A stretch of DNA of 9,178 nucleotides from an uncultured Oscillospiraceae bacterium (GTDB lineage Bacteria; Bacillota; Clostridia; Oscillospirales; Acutalibacteraceae), in the NCBI GenBank assembly GCA_958354085.1, contig CATWUX010000090.1, positions 1-9,178 on the forward strand. The letters run 5' to 3'. Position numbers and translations under genes: made by a program. Below are positions 1-6,121 of this stretch, in pieces. Within the stretch, counting starts at the first letter, position 1. Each line of letters opens with the position of its first letter. Under the pieces are notes generated by a model, which made no database searches, was not told where the DNA came from, and saw nothing but the letters and a program-made list of their open reading frames with translations.

Positions 1-28
1 GATGAAAGCTTTCAATCAGATTTTAGTA

Positions 29-70
29 TAAAACAAGCGAAGGCACCGTTTGGTGCCTTCGCTTGTTTTA
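29..70 (-). terminator. Intrinsic terminator of the PHP gene, probably bidirectional
   Basis: A 19-bp perfect stem (29-47 with 52-70) surrounds a 4-nt loop (48-51). Read on the minus strand, the stem ends in a TTGTTTTA run, which acts as the T-tract after the gene. Read on the plus strand, it ends in CTTGTTTTAAAA, so the element could also stop transcription entering from the left edge. The stop codon of the PHP gene (68-70) lies inside the stem. Confidence 0.88.
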
Positions 71-865
71 AAATGGCAATACTTCCCGTTGGCCGCCGAA
101 AAACACGGTGGCGGCGGTGAAACCGGCATCCTGCGCGAGCCGGGCAGCTTCCGCCAGCCCCGCGCCCACATCCTTGGCAAAATGCGCGTCGGAGCCGAGC
201 GTTATGAACTGTCCGCCCAGCTCATGAAAGCGGCGGATCAGCGGAGCGTCGGGCTGCGTGCAGCCGATCGACCCGCGCAGTCCGGAGGTGTTGATCTCCA
301 GCGCCAGACCGCGATCGGCCATCACGCGGAAAATCGCGTCGATCGCGCTCTGCCAGCGCGTATAGTCGGCGGGGCGGCGCTGCGCGGGCATATAGCGGAA
401 CGGGTAGGTGAGATGGGCGAGCGTGTGGAAGCCGCCCCATTCGACCAGCCGCAGCACCGAGGCAAAATACGCGTCCATGGCTTCGCCGATGTCGAGATCG
501 GTATAATCCGCATGATAGTAGTCCATGCCGCTTTCGGTCGTATGCTGGGAGGCAAGCACGTAATCGTAAGGATAGCGCGCCAGGATTTCCTGCGCATGGG
601 GCAAATCATATAACGGTTCCCCCAGCTCAATACCGCGCGCGACCCGCAGCCTTCCGCGGTATTGTTCCTGTACGCGGGTTGCCGCTGCCCACGATTCCTG
701 CGCCACGCGGTCGGGATCGCCGGCCAGATCCGGCACCATTTCCACATGGTCGGTAATGGCGATGGCCGGCAGACCGGCGGCGATCGCCGCCTCGCACGCC
801 TGCTCGGCGGTCATCTCCGCGTCGAACGAGGCGCCGGTATGCATATGAAAATCCGCTGTTGTCAT
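68..865 (-). CDS. PHP-domain phosphoesterase, histidinol-phosphatase (HisJ/HisK) type
   Basis: The 265-residue protein is a cytoplasmic metal-dependent phosphoesterase of the PHP family. It most resembles the HisJ/HisK type that dephosphorylates L-histidinol phosphate in histidine synthesis. The expected metal ligands are visible: HxH at H7/H9 (DFHMHT), D39-H40 (ITDH), E80 (ARGIE), H108 (ASQH), H151 (AHLTYP) and D226/H228 (GSDAH). The length is normal for the family and no catalytic residue is missing. The start at 865 is supported by an AGAGAGGA ribosome site (875-882, minus strand) about 9 nt upstream. The gene stands alone, with its own promoter and terminator and no other his gene in view, so the histidinol phosphate substrate is inferred from family resemblance. 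Other PHP phosphatases share these motifs. Family assignment is firm; substrate is moderately likely. Confidence 0.9.
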   Translation of the reverse strand: MTTADFHMHTGASFDAEMTAEQACEAAIAAGLPAIAITDHVEMVPDLAGDPDRVAQESWAAATRVQEQYRGRLRVARGIELGEPLYDLPHAQEILARYPYDYVLASQHTTESGMDYYHADYTDLDIGEAMDAYFASVLRLVEWGGFHTLAHLTYPFRYMPAQRRPADYTRWQSAIDAIFRVMADRGLALEINTSGLRGSIGCTQPDAPLIRRFHELGGQFITLGSDAHFAKDVGAGLAEAARLAQDAGFTAATVFFGGQREVLPF

Positions 866-967
866 GTATGGTCGTCCTCTCTTGGTAATGACATCTCAAA
901 ACTTGTGAATGAATCCCGTTTGGGCACGGTGAAAGCCGCCGCTTTCCATGTGCGGACATTTTTTCTC

Positions 968-996
968 ATTATAGCCTTTTTTCGTTCTTTTGCCAA
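968..996 (-). promoter_or_regulatory. Sigma-A type promoter of the PHP gene
   Basis: On the minus strand there is a -35 box TTGGCA (996-991), a 17-nt spacer and a perfect -10 box TATAAT (973-968). Transcription should start near 961, giving a leader of about 95 nt before the start codon at 865. The leader contains only a small hairpin (GAAAGC/GCTTTC, 931-946). Confidence 0.75.
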
Positions 997-1033
997 GATT
1001 TTTGCAGGTATTTTCGGCTTTTCACAAAGGGTA

Positions 1034-1062
1034 GTGACATTTCGCTGGTTTTCTGTTATAAT
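1034..1062 (+). promoter_or_regulatory. Sigma-A type promoter of the lipoprotein gene, extended -10
   Basis: GTGACA (1034-1039) is separated by 17 nt from TATAAT (1057-1062). A TG two bases upstream of the -10 box makes it an extended -10. Transcription should start near 1069. It is arranged back to back with the PHP promoter; the two -35 boxes lie about 37 bp apart, so one regulator bound between them could affect both genes. Confidence 0.75.
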
Positions 1063-1071
1063 GAAACATAA

Positions 1072-1098
1072 TTTTGAAAAAATTTGCATTTTTCAAAA
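1072..1098 (+). promoter_or_regulatory. AU-rich hairpin at the 5' end of the lipoprotein mRNA
   Basis: A perfect 10-bp inverted repeat (TTTTGAAAAA at 1072-1081, TTTTTCAAAA at 1089-1098) with a 7-nt loop begins a few bases after the predicted transcription start. It could protect the 5' end of the mRNA. It is not followed by a T-tract, so it is not a terminator. An in-frame ATG at 1074 falls within it and has no ribosome site. Confidence 0.45.
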
Positions 1099-1136
1099 AG
1101 TGCTGTGGATATAGCGAGGATATGGGAGGTACCCTT

Positions 1137-2585
1137 ATGCGAAATGTGCGGACGGGAAAGCGTTTCTTGGCGGCCGTTTCCCTTGTGATTTTGTGCGTTT
1201 GTCTTTTGCTCAGCGGCTGCAACGGCGGTGTGCGGATAGAGACTCCGTTGTCGGAAGAATCCTCATCCACCTCGCCTTCGGCTTTGCCGGAAAGCACGCA
1301 GCCGACCACCTCCGCCCTGACGGAGCCGTCCGAGGACGGAACGACGGCCGCTGTTTTATCCTCGGAGAAAACGATCCCGACCTTACCCTCCGGCGTCAAT
1401 ACAACGGCGCCCATCGTCACGGAAGAAACCGTGGCGCCGCCGGATTTTGTACCCACTACGCCGACCAAGGTTACGCCGCCGCCGGAAGAGCCTGTCATCA
1501 GCAAGGCGCTCACACCGCTGCAGCCGGAGGACTACTATGGTTATCAGCTGCTCAAGAAAAGCGGCGACAAAGATATGCTCAACGCCTACAGCGCCATTGC
1601 CGAAGCGGTGGGCGCGTATCAAACCCAAGTGGAGCTCTCCGCCAAGGGGATCAAGGTCACGCCGGAGGAATTCGCGCGGGTGTTCTATTATTATGTGGAT
1701 GACTATCCGCAGCATTTCTGGCGGGAAAAAGGGTATTCTTATTCCTATTATACACTGCCGGGCAAGAAAGACCACATTGTTTCTGCGGTTACGCTGCAAT
1801 TCAATATAAAAGCTGCCGATATTCCCGCGGCACGCGCCGCCATGGAAAAGAAAACGGCCGCTTTGCTGGACGGCCTGAACGGCAGCATGAGTGAATTTGA
1901 ACGGGAACGGCTGCTGCACGACCGGTTGGTGAAATCCGTGGAGTACAGCAAAGCGACAGAACAGCCTGCGTCGGTGTATACGCTGTATGGCGCGCTTGTC
2001 AACGGCTCTGCCGTCTGCGAGGGGTATGCGCGTGCGTTCCAATATCTGATGTATCAGGCGGGTATCCCGTGCCTGATGGTGATCGGCAGCAGCCGCGGCG
2101 TGCCGCACGCGTGGAACATCGTGACCATCGACGGACAGCCCTATCACATGGATGCTACGTGGAATGATCAAGGGAAAGATACGCAGGGGGAGGATGTCAT
2201 CCTGTATTTTTATTTCAACATCACCACGGCGCAGATCGAGCAGGATCATGCGATCACCTATGATTTCTTTAACGGTACGGATTACCAGACCAGCTACCCG
2301 GTGCCCGATTGTACAGCAACGGCGGCGGAATATCACAATCGGATTGGGGCAAGCATGACGGGTTTTTCGGCGGATATCGTCGCGCAGCAGATCGTGGCCG
2401 CGGCCAAAAGCGGCTCGCCGTATGTCAATCTGCGCTCCACGCTGACGCCGGACGATTTCATGAAGGAATACAAGGCGAATTTGAACGTCCTTCGTCAAAA
2501 GGTGGCGGCGGACGGCGTGAAGCTGGGGTCATATTCGTGGTATCCCAACACGACGCTGGGCGCGGTGTGTATCCGATATCAATGA
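1137..2585 (+). CDS. Secreted lipoprotein with transglutaminase-like domain
   Basis: This 482-residue protein is probably anchored on the outer face of the membrane. It has a basic N-terminus, a hydrophobic signal segment (residues 10-25) and a lipobox LSGC with the lipidated Cys at 28. Residues about 29-115 form a Ser/Thr/Pro/Glu-rich linker that would span the cell wall. A transglutaminase-like core follows, with a Cys-His-Asp triad readable as C294 (AVCEGYARAF), H324 (VPHAWN) and D339 (YHMDATWND). About 110 further residues form a C-terminal part of unknown role. The family includes cysteine peptidases and amide-processing enzymes, so substrate and reaction are not known here; cell-wall peptide or protein processing is an inference. 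The start at 1137 is chosen because GGGAGG (1124-1129) lies 7 nt upstream. The in-frame ATG at 1074 would put 21 extra residues before the signal peptide. The gene is monocistronic. Confidence 0.9.
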   Translation: MRNVRTGKRFLAAVSLVILCVCLLLSGCNGGVRIETPLSEESSSTSPSALPESTQPTTSALTEPSEDGTTAAVLSSEKTIPTLPSGVNTTAPIVTEETVAPPDFVPTTPTKVTPPPEEPVISKALTPLQPEDYYGYQLLKKSGDKDMLNAYSAIAEAVGAYQTQVELSAKGIKVTPEEFARVFYYYVDDYPQHFWREKGYSYSYYTLPGKKDHIVSAVTLQFNIKAADIPAARAAMEKKTAALLDGLNGSMSEFERERLLHDRLVKSVEYSKATEQPASVYTLYGALVNGSAVCEGYARAFQYLMYQAGIPCLMVIGSSRGVPHAWNIVTIDGQPYHMDATWNDQGKDTQGEDVILYFYFNITTAQIEQDHAITYDFFNGTDYQTSYPVPDCTATAAEYHNRIGASMTGFSADIVAQQIVAAAKSGSPYVNLRSTLTPDDFMKEYKANLNVLRQKVAADGVKLGSYSWYPNTTLGAVCIRYQ

Positions 2586-2605
2586 TTGGAAGCAAAAAAA
2601 CCGGG

Positions 2606-2645
2606 AGTCCACGCAAATTCCGCCAAAATTTGCGTGGACTTTTTC
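2606..2645 (+). terminator. Intrinsic terminator of the lipoprotein gene
   Basis: A perfect 14-bp stem (2606-2619 with 2627-2640) with a 7-nt loop is followed directly by a T-tract that starts in the last stem base. It begins about 20 nt after the stop codon. A run of seven A at 2594-2600 precedes the stem, so weak activity on the other strand is possible, but no minus-strand gene arrives here. Confidence 0.92.
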
Positions 2646-2669
2646 GGTGTTGTCGTGGCAGGCTACAAA

Positions 2670-2698
2670 CCGGCGGAAAAGCCTTTGCTTTCCGTCGG
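2670..2698. repeat. Imperfect inverted repeat overlapping the ACT-gene promoter
   Basis: The arms 2670-2682 and 2687-2698 pair over 12 positions, with one G-T pair and one bulged A, around a 4-nt loop. The right arm covers the -35 box of the promoter at 2685-2712. It may be an operator, or a hairpin left from read-through of the upstream terminator. No regulator binding is shown. Confidence 0.4.
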
Positions 2699-2712
2699 TT
2701 GTATGCTATACT
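2685..2712 (+). promoter_or_regulatory. Extended -10 promoter of the ACT/UPF0210 operon
   Basis: TATACT (2707-2712) is preceded by TG at 2704-2705, an extended -10. A TTGCTT -35 box (2685-2690) lies 16 nt upstream. Transcription should start near 2719, giving a short leader of about 35 nt. Confidence 0.65.
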
Positions 2713-2753
2713 AAAAGAAAAATAGCGGTTATTCTATCTTTGGAGGTTTTATT

Positions 2754-3023
2754 ATGCGCGCTGTTATCACGGTTATCGGTAAGGATATGGTGGGAATCCT
2801 CGCCCGCGTGTCCACGCATTGTGCCCAGCACAATATTAACGTTCTGGAGGTTACCCAGTCGATCTTGCAGGATATGTTCGCCATGATTATGATGGTGGAG
2901 ATCTCGGAAAGCGATGTGCCGTTCACGGCGTTTGCGGATGAACTGGCGGCCCTCGGCGCGGAAATGCATCTGTCCATCCACACCATGCATGAGGACATTT
3001 TCAACGCCATGCACACCATTTGA
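2754..3023 (+). CDS. Stand-alone ACT-domain protein (UPF0237 type)
   Basis: This 89-residue protein is essentially one ACT domain, a small fold that commonly binds amino acids or other small ligands and works as a dimer. The pattern G9-x-D11-x-x-G14-I15 in the first strand-loop-helix matches the usual ligand-loop signature of ACT domains. The C-terminus (HEDIFNAMHTI) is typical of the short UPF0237 proteins. No catalytic domain is attached, so a sensory or regulatory role is likely, with the ligand unknown. The ribosome site GGAGGT (2742-2747) lies 6 nt before the ATG. The next gene starts 21 nt after this stop codon and shares the transcript. This pairing with a UPF0210 gene is common in Bacillota, which suggests that the ACT protein serves or regulates that partner. 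Confidence 0.93.
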   Translation: MRAVITVIGKDMVGILARVSTHCAQHNINVLEVTQSILQDMFAMIMMVEISESDVPFTAFADELAALGAEMHLSIHTMHEDIFNAMHTI

Positions 3024-3044
3024 CAGAAAGGCTGAATCGACTGT

Positions 3045-4403
3045 ATGCTGAACGCTCACGATATATTGGAAACGATCACCATGATCCAGGATGAAAACCT
3101 GGACGTGCGCACGATCACCATGGGAATCTCGCTGCTGGATTGCTGCGACAGCGATATAGACACTGCCTGCGCGCGGGTATACGAAAAGATCACCCGTTGT
3201 GCCAAAGATCTGGTGCGCACCGGCGAGCAGATCGAAAAGGAATTCGGTATTCCGATCATCAACAAGCGCATTTCGGTCACCCCGGCGGCGATGGTGCTGG
3301 CGGCGTGCCGCAACAAGGACGCGGTCAAGCTGGCGGTGACGCTGGAAAAGGCGGCGCGTACCTGCGGCGTGAATTTTATCGGCGGTTTTTCCGCTTTGGT
3401 ACAAAAAGGCTTTGCCCCCGGCGACAAGGAACTGATTGAAAGCATCCCCGAAGCGCTGGCGGTCACGGATCACGTATGCTCCTCGGTCAATATCGGTTCC
3501 ACCAAGGCGGGCATCAATATGGATGCGGTCGCGCTTATGGGCGGCGTAGTGCGTGCGGCTGCCGAGCTGACCGCGGATCGCGACTGTATCGGCTGCGCCA
3601 AGCTGGTGGTGTTCTGCAACGCGCCGGAGGACAACCCGTTTATGGCGGGCGCGTTCCACGGCGCGGGTGAACCGGATTGCGTCATCAATGTCGGTGTGTC
3701 CGGCCCGGGCGTGGTGCGCGCGGCTCTCGCCAAGGCGGGAGACTGCGATTTGACGGCGGTGGCGGATCTGATCAAGAAAACCGCCTTTAAGATCACCCGG
3801 ATGGGGCAGCTGGTGGCCTGCGAGGCGTCCCGCCGGCTGAACGTCCCGTTCGGCATCGTGGATCTGTCGCTGGCCCCTACGCCGGCGGTCGGCGATTCGG
3901 TCGCGCATATTTTGGAGGAAATGGGCTTGGAGTGCTGCGGCGCGCACGGCACGACGGCAGCGCTCGCCCTGCTCAACGACGCGGTGAAAAAGGGCGGCGT
4001 CATGGCGTCGTCCCATGTCGGCGGCTTGTCCGGCGCGTTTATTCCGGTCACGGAGGACGCGGGCATGATCGACGCCGCCCGCTGCGGTTGCCTGCGGCTG
4101 GAAAAGCTGGAGGCGATGACAGCGGTTTGCTCGGTGGGCTTGGATATGATCAATGTGCCGGGGGATACGCCGGCGGAGGTGATCTCGGCGATCATCGCAG
4201 ACGAAGCCGCGATCGGCATGGTCAACTCCAAGACCACGGCGGTGCGCCTCATCCCGGCGATCGGCAAGAACGTCGGAGACGAGCTATCCTTCGGCGGTTT
4301 GCTGGGCGGCGGCCCGGTCATGCCGCTCAATACCTACTCGCCCGCCCGATTTATTCGGCGGGGCGGGCGGATTCCCGCGCCGATGCAGAGCTTGAAAAAC
4401 TAA
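3045..4403 (+). CDS. UPF0210 / DUF711 (PFL-like) family protein
   Basis: The 452-residue product matches the UPF0210 (DUF711) family, often called 'PFL family protein' because the fold resembles the pyruvate formate-lyase barrel. Features include the N-terminal VRTITMGISLLDC segment, the glycine-rich VGVSGPG (216-222), SSHVGG (322-327) and GGGPVMPL near the C-terminus (421-428). The length is usual for the family and no truncation is seen. It has no signal peptide or membrane segment, so it should be cytoplasmic. No reaction is firmly established for the family, and a glycyl radical function should not be assumed: the C-terminus lacks an obvious RVxGY-type glycyl motif. The start at 3045 follows a modest AGAAAGG ribosome site (3025-3031), consistent with translation coupled to the ACT gene 21 nt upstream. 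Confidence 0.93.
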   Translation: MLNAHDILETITMIQDENLDVRTITMGISLLDCCDSDIDTACARVYEKITRCAKDLVRTGEQIEKEFGIPIINKRISVTPAAMVLAACRNKDAVKLAVTLEKAARTCGVNFIGGFSALVQKGFAPGDKELIESIPEALAVTDHVCSSVNIGSTKAGINMDAVALMGGVVRAAAELTADRDCIGCAKLVVFCNAPEDNPFMAGAFHGAGEPDCVINVGVSGPGVVRAALAKAGDCDLTAVADLIKKTAFKITRMGQLVACEASRRLNVPFGIVDLSLAPTPAVGDSVAHILEEMGLECCGAHGTTAALALLNDAVKKGGVMASSHVGGLSGAFIPVTEDAGMIDAARCGCLRLEKLEAMTAVCSVGLDMINVPGDTPAEVISAIIADEAAIGMVNSKTTAVRLIPAIGKNVGDELSFGGLLGGGPVMPLNTYSPARFIRRGGRIPAPMQSLKN

Positions 4404-4542
4404 GAGAAAATACCAAAATTTAGTGTATTCGACGTAAAATCGAATTCACAATTGGGCATATTGGCTTTGCATACGCCACAATCCAGCGTCAACCTGAACG
4501 GAAACTGGTTTCGGCGGTGGATTCGATTTGGAAGAATACACA
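4404..4542. other. Intergenic stretch between UPF0210 gene and ATPase promoter
   Basis: No gene is supported here. A 6-bp inverted repeat (ATTCGA/TCGAAT, 4427-4445) follows the UPF0210 stop codon but has no T-tract, so no convincing terminator is seen. Some read-through into the ATPase operon is therefore possible. A small palindrome GAAAC-TG-GTTTC (4501-4512) lies about 30 bp upstream of the ATPase -35 box. Confidence 0.5.
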
Positions 4543-4571
4543 TTGTTTTTCCGGCGATTCGGGTATATACT
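4543..4571 (+). promoter_or_regulatory. Promoter of the V/A-type ATPase operon
   Basis: TTGTTT (4543-4548) is followed by a 17-nt spacer and TATACT (4566-4571), close to the sigma-A consensus. Transcription should start near 4578, leaving a 5' leader of about 118 nt before the first ATPase gene. Confidence 0.7.
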
Positions 4572-4602
4572 GGAGAGCAGGGAACTTTGAAAATGATCGC
4601 AG

Positions 4603-4628
4603 GGGGTGTCGGCTCGACCGGCATCCCC
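4603..4628 (+). promoter_or_regulatory. GC-rich hairpin in the ATPase operon leader
   Basis: GGGG-TGTCGG (4603-4612) pairs with CCGGCA-T-CCCC (4618-4628): ten pairs with one G-T pair and one bulged T, and a 5-nt loop. A short T-run (4641-4644) lies more than 10 nt beyond the stem, so it is a poor terminator. It could be an mRNA-stabilising or attenuating structure. It matches no riboswitch class that I recognise. Confidence 0.4.
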
Positions 4629-4695
4629 GTCGTTACGTAATTTTGCTGTCTTTGGGACGGAAACTATATTGGGGGAAAGAGAGGCTGGTGCTCTG

Positions 4696-5013
4696 ATGGA
4701 GGATATGATTAAGCGCATCGTCGATATGGATAAAAAGGCGCGGGATATCACGGCCGCAGCCCGGCAGGAAAAGATCGATTGCGAAAAGGAGATTGCGCAA
4801 AAGGCCAAAGCGCTGCGTGCGGAGTATCTGGATCGTGCGCGCCGCCGTATTCAGATCAACGCCGAAACCGAACGCACGCTGGCGCAGCAGGCGTGGAAAA
4901 AGCAGCAGGCGCGGTATACGGAGCAGACCGAGCGGCTGGAATCCCGGTTCGCGGAGAATAAGGACGCGTGGGTGGACGCCATCGTTGCGCGCGCACTGGC
5001 ACGCAACGGCTGA
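4696..5013 (+). CDS. V/A-type ATPase peripheral stalk subunit (G/H type)
   Basis: The 105-residue protein is highly charged and almost wholly alpha-helical, rich in Lys, Arg, Glu, Gln and Ala with no membrane segment. That composition and its place as first gene of the operon fit the G/H subunit (NtpF/AhaH-like), which pairs with subunit E in a coiled coil to form the stator stalk. Sequence conservation in this family is low, so the call relies mainly on context and composition. The chosen ATG at 4696 has an AGAGAGG site (4678-4684) 11 nt upstream; another ATG at 4705 is possible, and longer upstream extensions would run into the leader hairpin. The protein stops 43 nt before the subunit C start. 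Confidence 0.82.
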   Translation: MEDMIKRIVDMDKKARDITAAARQEKIDCEKEIAQKAKALRAEYLDRARRRIQINAETERTLAQQAWKKQQARYTEQTERLESRFAENKDAWVDAIVARALARNG

Positions 5014-5056
5014 GCCGTGTGCCGAAACTTCTGATCGGAAAGGCATGGTGTTCGAG

Positions 5057-6106
5057 ATGTTTGCTTCCCCGGCGTCTGCCAACGTGATTCTTGCCAAGGC
5101 TCGCGCCATGTACGGCAGCCATCTGAAGGCGCAGAATTATTTGGATCTTCTGGGCTGCCACAGCGTCAGCGAGGTGGCTTCGTACCTGAAAAACAATACC
5201 GCTTACGCCACGGTGTTGGCGGATATCAATGAATCGACGATCCATCGCGGCTATCTGGAAACCCTGCTGCGCCGCAAGCAGTTTGAGGATTATGCTTCGC
5301 TGAGCCGTTACGATATGACGGTGGGAATGCATTTGTCCCGCTATCTGATCCAGCGCGGGGAGATCGAGCAGATCATGCACTGTCTCCAGCTGATGAGCGC
5401 GGGGCGCACAGAGGAATTCTTCTTCGCCATGCCGCAGTTTTTTGCCAGTCATACGGCGCTGGATTTGGTGGCCATGAGCCGTGCCAAATCGTTTGAGGGA
5501 TTGACCGAGACGCTGGCAAACACGCCGTATCAGGCGATTTTGCAGCAATTTGCACCGCTGGAGGACGGACTGATCCGCGTTACGGAAATTGAAAACGCGC
5601 TGTATGCGCGTTTGATCCGCACGCTGTTTGCCATTATCGACCAGACGGGCGGCGAGCTGCACGAACAGCTGATCAGCTTATGCGGCGCGCAGGTGGACGC
5701 GCAGAACGTGACGCGTATCCTGCGAATGAAACGGTATTTTCACGCATCGCCGGATATCATCCGCGCCAATTTGCTGCCCGGCGGGCGGGCGATCCCGCCG
5801 AAGCTCATGGAAAAGATGCTGCAGGCGGCTTCACCGGATGAGGTGATGGCGATTTTCCGTACGACCGCTGTGGGACGCCGCATCCCCGAAGCGCAGAAGG
5901 ATCTGGTGCATGACCTGCACCTGCGCGCGCCGTATTTTACCGCACGTCATCACATTCATTATTCCATCCATCCGATGGTAGTGATGATTTCCTATATTAT
6001 TTTGTCCGACGTGGAGTTGGACGATATCACCAATATCATTGAGGGCATCCGCTATGGATTGCCTGTCGAGGAGATCAAGCCGATGCTTGTCCTTGTGGAT
6101 CATTAA
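5057..6106 (+). CDS. ntpC: V/A-type ATPase subunit C
   Basis: The 349-residue product matches subunit C (NtpC/AhaC; bovine subunit d family), the funnel-like protein that sits on the K ring and joins it to the central rotor shaft. Family traits seen are the N-terminal NVILAKARAMYGSHL segment, all-helical content, a repeated three-part character, and the C-terminal IIEGIRYGLPVEEI close to the end. There is no membrane segment. The start is uncertain: GGAAAGG (5037-5043) is 13 nt before ATG 5057, 4 nt before GTG 5048, and only 1 nt before ATG 5045. These choices change the N-terminus by four residues at most. The reading frame stays open further upstream, overlapping the stalk gene, but that part is arginine-rich out-of-frame sequence and not family-like. 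Confidence 0.92.
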   Translation: MFASPASANVILAKARAMYGSHLKAQNYLDLLGCHSVSEVASYLKNNTAYATVLADINESTIHRGYLETLLRRKQFEDYASLSRYDMTVGMHLSRYLIQRGEIEQIMHCLQLMSAGRTEEFFFAMPQFFASHTALDLVAMSRAKSFEGLTETLANTPYQAILQQFAPLEDGLIRVTEIENALYARLIRTLFAIIDQTGGELHEQLISLCGAQVDAQNVTRILRMKRYFHASPDIIRANLLPGGRAIPPKLMEKMLQAASPDEVMAIFRTTAVGRRIPEAQKDLVHDLHLRAPYFTARHHIHYSIHPMVVMISYIILSDVELDDITNIIEGIRYGLPVEEIKPMLVLVDH

Positions 6107-6115
6107 AGGAGGTGA
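6105..6115 (+). promoter_or_regulatory. Extended Shine-Dalgarno of the subunit I gene
   Basis: AAAGGAGGTGA is a full-length match to the 16S rRNA 3' end and overlaps the TAA stop codon of subunit C. GGAGG ends 9 nt before TTG 6122 and only 3 nt before ATG 6116, which favours the TTG start. Confidence 0.85.
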
Positions 6116-6121
6116 ATGGTT

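Noticed and set aside
1383..2498. A 371-codon minus-strand open frame opposite the lipoprotein
   Set aside because: It is a shadow of the transglutaminase-like gene, with low-complexity Arg/His-rich translation and no plausible ribosome site that I can see.
2706..4016. A 436-codon open frame on the minus strand opposite the ACT and UPF0210 genes
   Set aside because: It covers two recognised genes plus their promoter region, and its composition is His/Arg-rich reverse-strand sequence without domains.
3045..4403. The UPF0210 protein as a true pyruvate formate-lyase or glycyl radical enzyme
   Set aside because: The 'PFL' label reflects fold resemblance. No glycyl radical motif is seen near the C-terminus and no activating enzyme gene is nearby.
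4452..4640. A possible 62-codon small gene in the ATPase leader
   Set aside because: It would need a TTG start with no ribosome site and it runs through the predicted promoter and leader hairpin, so it is not supported.
4793..5056. An N-terminal extension of subunit C of about 88 residues overlapping the stalk gene
   Set aside because: The extension is Arg-rich out-of-frame sequence of the stalk subunit gene. Family-like sequence begins only at about 5057.
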